From Thermoleophilaceae bacterium (lineage in GTDB: Bacteria; Actinomycetota; Thermoleophilia; Solirubrobacterales; Thermoleophilaceae), in contig JACCSF010000226.1 in NCBI GenBank assembly GCA_013813135.1, positions 1-15,800 on the forward strand: a DNA stretch of 15,800 nt. Reading direction: 5' to 3'. Position numbers and translations under genes: made by a program. This document shows positions 13,285 through 15,800 of this stretch, in pieces. Numbering within the stretch: the first letter of the stretch is position 1; each line of letters starts with the position of its first letter. The notes below the pieces were generated by a model that did no database searches, was not told the origin of the DNA, and saw only the letters and a program-made list of their open reading frames with translations.

Positions 13285-14919
13285 CTACCCGCGGCCCGTG
13301 GGAGCCGGCGCGTGCTCCCCCTCGATCGAGAGGGGCTCCACGCCGGGATCGCCGGCCTCGACGCCGTAGTCCTCGGGCGAGGTCTGGTCGGGAAACTCGG
13401 CGCCTCGCGTCATCCGCACCACCGCCGTCACCAGGACGGTGACGATCAGGTTCAGCACAATCGCGATCAGGCCCGTGTAGAGCGTCACCTTGGTGTCGAT
13501 CCCGAAGTTCGAGAGCGCGTACTGGGCTCCGCCGAAGTGCTCCTTGCCCGTGACCGGATTCGGCGTGTCATAGAGCATGTACAGGCCCCCGGCGAGGCCG
13601 ACCGCCCAGCCGGCGAGCAGGCCCCAGGCGTGCGCCGCTCGGCTGTAGAGTCCGATGACGATCGCCGGGAGCGTCTGCACGATGATGACGCCGCCGATGA
13701 GCTGCAGGTCGATCGAGAACTGCGGGTCGAGCACGAGGATGACGGCGACGGCGCCCCCCTTGACGATGAGCGAGACGAGCCTGCTCATCCGCGCCTCCTC
13801 GGCGTCCGTCGCGTTCGGGCGCAGGTACTCCTTGTAGATGTTGCGCGTCCACAGGTTCGCCGCGGCGATGGACATGATCGCCGCCGGCACGAGCGCGCCG
13901 ATGCCGATCGCGGCGAAGGCGACGCCCGTGAACCAGTCCGGGAACATCTGGTCGAACAGCAGCGGGACGACCGTGTTGGTGTCCGGCGTCCCGCTGGCGC
14001 TGGTCAGCGGCTCGACGCCCGCCGCGATCGCCATCAGACCCAGCAGCGCGAGCAGGCCGAGCAGGAAGCTGTAGGCCGGCAGGGCGGCCATGTTGCGCCG
14101 GATCGTGTCGCGGCTGCGGGTCGCCAGCAGACCCGTGATCGCATGCGGGTACAGGAACAGCGCGAGGGCCGACCCGAAGGCCAACGACGAGTAGCCCAGG
14201 ATCTGCGCGTCGGCCAGCACGAGCCCGTCGGTCGGCTGCTCGCTGCCGGAGAACTTCTTGTCCGCCGCGGCGAAGATGTCGTCGAAGCCGCCGAGCTTGA
14301 TCGGGATGTAGATGACGGCGACGAGCACGACGATGTAGATCAGCGCGTCCTTGACGAACGCGATCAGCGCGGGAGCGCGCAGGCCGGACTGGTAGGTGTA
14401 GGCGGCGAGGATGACGAAGGCGATGACGAGCGGCCACTCGCCCTCGATCCCCATCGTCTTCAGCACCGCGCCGATCCCCACGAGCTGCAGGGCGATGTAG
14501 GGCATCGTCGCCGCGATGCCGGTGATCGCGATCGCGAGCGCCAGCGTCGCGGACCCGTGGCGGCCACGGACGAAGTCGGCCGGCGTGACGTAGCCGTGGC
14601 GGTGCGCCACCGACCACAGACGCGGCGCGACGATGAACGCCATCGGGAAGATCAGGATCGTGTAGGGCACGGCGAAGAACCCGAGCGCGCCCACGCCGAA
14701 CAGGAGCCCGGGCACGGCGACGAACGTGTACGCCGTGTAGAGGTCGCCGCCGATCAGGAACCAGCTGACCCAGGGGCCGAAGTTGCGCCCGCCCAGGCCC
14801 CACTCGTCGAGGTGGTCCAGCGACTCCGCGCGACGCCACCGGGAGGCGACGAAGCCCAGGACGGTGACGACGGCGAACAGGAAGATGAAGACGCTCAGCA
14901 CGACCCACTTGACGTCCAT
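13285..14919 (-). CDS. mctP: Sodium:solute symporter, MctP-like monocarboxylate permease family
   Basis: The product is 544 residues, normal for the SSS family, with about 13 membrane helices. The family's N-terminal pattern is clear: DEWGLGGRNFGPWVSWFLIG then GDLYTAYTFVAVPG, followed by PRLWSVAHRHGYVTPADFVR. Further landmarks are LFLYPHAITGLLATRSRDTI and the helix containing GIGALVPAAIMSIAAANLWT. SSS carriers use the LeuT-like inverted repeat and a sodium gradient to import organic acids, sugars or nucleobases. MctP proteins take up monocarboxylates and usually have a DUF3311 partner, as here. ATG 14919 was chosen because it overlaps the upstream stop (TGATG), which indicates translational coupling; a GTG one codon earlier is the alternative. 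The last 30 or so residues are an acidic, Pro-rich cytoplasmic tail. Gene symbol assigned by family resemblance only. Confidence 0.85.
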   Translation of the reverse strand: MDVKWVVLSVFIFLFAVVTVLGFVASRWRRAESLDHLDEWGLGGRNFGPWVSWFLIGGDLYTAYTFVAVPGLLFGVGALGFFAVPYTILIFPMAFIVAPRLWSVAHRHGYVTPADFVRGRHGSATLALAIAITGIAATMPYIALQLVGIGAVLKTMGIEGEWPLVIAFVILAAYTYQSGLRAPALIAFVKDALIYIVVLVAVIYIPIKLGGFDDIFAAADKKFSGSEQPTDGLVLADAQILGYSSLAFGSALALFLYPHAITGLLATRSRDTIRRNMAALPAYSFLLGLLALLGLMAIAAGVEPLTSASGTPDTNTVVPLLFDQMFPDWFTGVAFAAIGIGALVPAAIMSIAAANLWTRNIYKEYLRPNATDAEEARMSRLVSLIVKGGAVAVILVLDPQFSIDLQLIGGVIIVQTLPAIVIGLYSRAAHAWGLLAGWAVGLAGGLYMLYDTPNPVTGKEHFGGAQYALSNFGIDTKVTLYTGLIAIVLNLIVTVLVTAVVRMTRGAEFPDQTSPEDYGVEAGDPGVEPLSIEGEHAPAPTGRG

Positions 14920-15170
14920 CACGGCTTCCTTCCAGTCGTCGCCCGATAGACGATGATCGTGAGGATCACGCTGATCGGGACCCAGACCAGCTGGTACCAG
15001 TAGAAGAACGGCATCCCGATGAACTCGGGGCTGCGCGTGTTGTAGATCCAGGGGAAGAACGTGCCGAAGAACGGCACGACCAGCAGCCAGTTCCAGCCGC
15101 GGCCGCTCTCACGCCGCTTCGCGGGCGGGCCCGAGCCCTCCTGCCGAGTCGGGTCGTCTGCCACCGGCAT
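14919..15170 (-). CDS. DUF3311 family small membrane protein
   Basis: The 83-residue protein has a charged cytoplasmic N-terminus (about 25 residues), then two membrane helices: WNWLLVVPFFGTFFPWIYN and FFYWYQLVWVPISVILTII, joined by NTRSPEFIGMP. This two-helix, aromatic-rich layout with the FxYWYQxxW core is that of DUF3311, which sits directly before MctP-type symporters in many actinobacteria and proteobacteria and probably acts as a small subunit or assembly factor. The stop TGA shares its A with the symporter ATG, so translation is coupled. The ribosome binding site is unusual: six perfect GGA repeats (plus-strand 15174-15191) ending 3 nt before the ATG. It starts 39 nt after the upstream dehydrogenase stop. 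Confidence 0.85.
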   Translation of the reverse strand: MPVADDPTRQEGSGPPAKRRESGRGWNWLLVVPFFGTFFPWIYNTRSPEFIGMPFFYWYQLVWVPISVILTIIVYRATTGRKP

Positions 15171-15173
15171 CTC

Positions 15174-15191
15174 TCCTCCTCCTCCTCCTCC
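15174..15191 (-). repeat. (GGA)6 trinucleotide tract in the DUF3311 ribosome binding site
   Basis: Six uninterrupted GGA units (TCC on the plus strand) lie 3 nt before the ATG and contain several overlapping Shine-Dalgarno registers. Change in copy number would alter spacing and so translation of DUF3311 and its coupled symporter. Confidence 0.6.
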
Positions 15192-15198
15192 GCTGCGA

Positions 15199-15221
15199 GA
15201 TCGGGCGTTTCATGCCCGATC
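15199..15221 (-). terminator. Hairpin spanning the dehydrogenase stop codon
   Basis: A perfect 8-bp inverted repeat GATCGGGC/GCCCGATC with a 7-nt loop surrounds the TGA (15212-15210) of the hydroxylase large subunit. It could be a partial terminator or a 3' stability element that lowers or separates expression of the downstream permease genes. Confidence 0.45.
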
Positions 15222-15800
15222 GGCAACGTCGCAAACCGCACTCCGGTCTTGCGCCGCCACGATCGCGCGCACGTGCTCGGGCACGACTGGCACGCCGGTG
15301 ATCGCCCGCGACGCTCCCAGTGCGTCCTCGACCGCCGCCGCCACCACGGCCCCCGCCCCGTCGACGCCGCCCTCGCCCGCCCCCTTTACCCCGAGCGGGT
15401 TGCCGGGCGACGGGGCGTCCTCGCACACTGCCGTGCCCACCGGCGGCACCTCGGCCGCCGAGGGGATCAGGTAGTCCATGAACGACGTGCACTGCGGCTG
15501 GCCATCGGCGTCGTAGCGGAACTCCTCCATCAGCGCGCCTCCCAGCCCCTGCGCCGCGCCGCCGACGAGCTGGCCCTCCACGAGCGCCGGGTTCACCGCC
15601 CGCCCGATCTCGTAGGCGATGAAGTAGCGCCGCACGCGCACGCCGCCCGTCTCACGATCGACCTCGACCTGGGCGAGGTGGACGCCGTAGGGGTAGGTCA
15701 TCGGAGCGTCGACGAAGGTGCGCGCCGCGGTCAGCCCGGGCTCGTCGCCGCGCCGCGCCGCGCTCGCCGCGTCGCAGGCGCCCGCCACCGCGCCCAGCGC
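15210..15800 (-). CDS. Molybdenum hydroxylase (xanthine/aldehyde dehydrogenase family) large subunit, C-terminal part
   Basis: The frame is open to the right edge, so only the last 196 residues or so are visible. They match the C-terminal molybdopterin-binding domain of xanthine dehydrogenase/aldehyde oxidase/CO dehydrogenase-type large subunits: YGVHLAQVEVDRETGGVRVR, GRAVNPALVEGQLVGGAAQG (the typical 'cyclic Mo-site' segment), MEEFRYDADGQPQCTSFMDY and PGNPLGVKGAGEGGVDGAGA, with the conserved active-site glutamate in GAGEGG. The enzyme hydroxylates a carbon of a purine, aldehyde or related substrate using a Mo-MPT-cytosine dinucleotide cofactor; which one cannot be told from this part. FAD and 2Fe-2S subunits would be upstream, outside the window. 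It is the first of three genes on this strand, followed after 39 nt by DUF3311 and the symporter, suggesting import of a substrate linked to its oxidation. Confidence 0.85.
   Translation of the reverse strand, partial: ALGAVAGACDAASAARRGDEPGLTAARTFVDAPMTYPYGVHLAQVEVDRETGGVRVRRYFIAYEIGRAVNPALVEGQLVGGAAQGLGGALMEEFRYDADGQPQCTSFMDYLIPSAAEVPPVGTAVCEDAPSPGNPLGVKGAGEGGVDGAGAVVAAAVEDALGASRAITGVPVVPEHVRAIVAAQDRSAVCDVADRA

Noticed and set aside
13243..14949. 568-codon plus-strand open frame opposite the symporter
   Set aside because: Arg/Asp/Glu-rich shadow of a clear membrane transporter on the other strand; no domain and no start signal.
1..15800. CRISPR array, insertion sequence, prophage or toxin-antitoxin pair
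   Set aside because: No regularly spaced direct repeats, transposase or integrase motifs, terminal inverted repeats, or recognisable toxin/antitoxin partners were seen.

Overview
The window is very GC-rich, gene-dense bacterial DNA of actinobacterial type. Several features point, by inference only, to the Thermoleophilia/Solirubrobacterales side of the Actinomycetota. These are a BTAD (SARP/AfsR-like) regulator with an appended cyclase-like domain and STAND ATPase, a short-LID adenylate kinase, tiny secreted proteins with a 'FDWRDAG' plus C-terminal membrane-helix layout, and many genes with a -10 hexamer placed so close to the start codon that the mRNA should be leaderless. No rRNA, tRNA, CRISPR array, insertion sequence or phage gene was seen.

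Left (1-3120, + strand): the 3' part of an acyl-CoA synthetase reads in frame, with no stop codon, into a complete class III PLP aminotransferase. A 158-residue uncharacterised protein follows 2 nt later, then a strong GC hairpin, then a small ORF with a good ribosome binding site. Middle-left (3121-4911): adenylate kinase (-) is divergent from an epoxide-hydrolase-like alpha/beta hydrolase (+) that is broken by a one-base frameshift just before its nucleophile.

Centre (4908-9395): a large BTAD/cyclase-like/AAA/TPR regulator on the - strand is split into two overlapping frames by a single-base shift, and its cyclase-like domain has lost both metal-binding aspartates. It is divergent from a small secreted membrane-anchored protein and a 22-codon ORF. 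Centre-right (9396-12249): an NTF2-like protein, a two-TM coiled-coil protein, a small secreted Cys protein on the - strand, the frameshifted remains of a second alpha/beta hydrolase, and a coiled-coil plus PH-like-domain protein.

Right (12262-15800, - strand): an EamA/DMT-type transporter, then a compact unit transcribed from the right edge: a molybdenum hydroxylase large subunit (3' part), a DUF3311 membrane protein and an MctP-like sodium:solute symporter. The last two are translationally coupled, and the set looks like uptake plus oxidation of a small organic substrate.

The main observations are: (1) a shared 'TAnnnT - 6/7 nt - start codon' signature in front of five + strand genes; (2) several broken or merged reading frames within about 11 kb, either real decay or consensus errors; (3) uncharacterised small secreted and membrane proteins around the regulator. 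I did not find convincing evidence of a wholly new multi-gene system. The best candidates for new biology are the divergent locus of the regulator with its small secreted protein genes, and the two-TM protein at 9858-10616.
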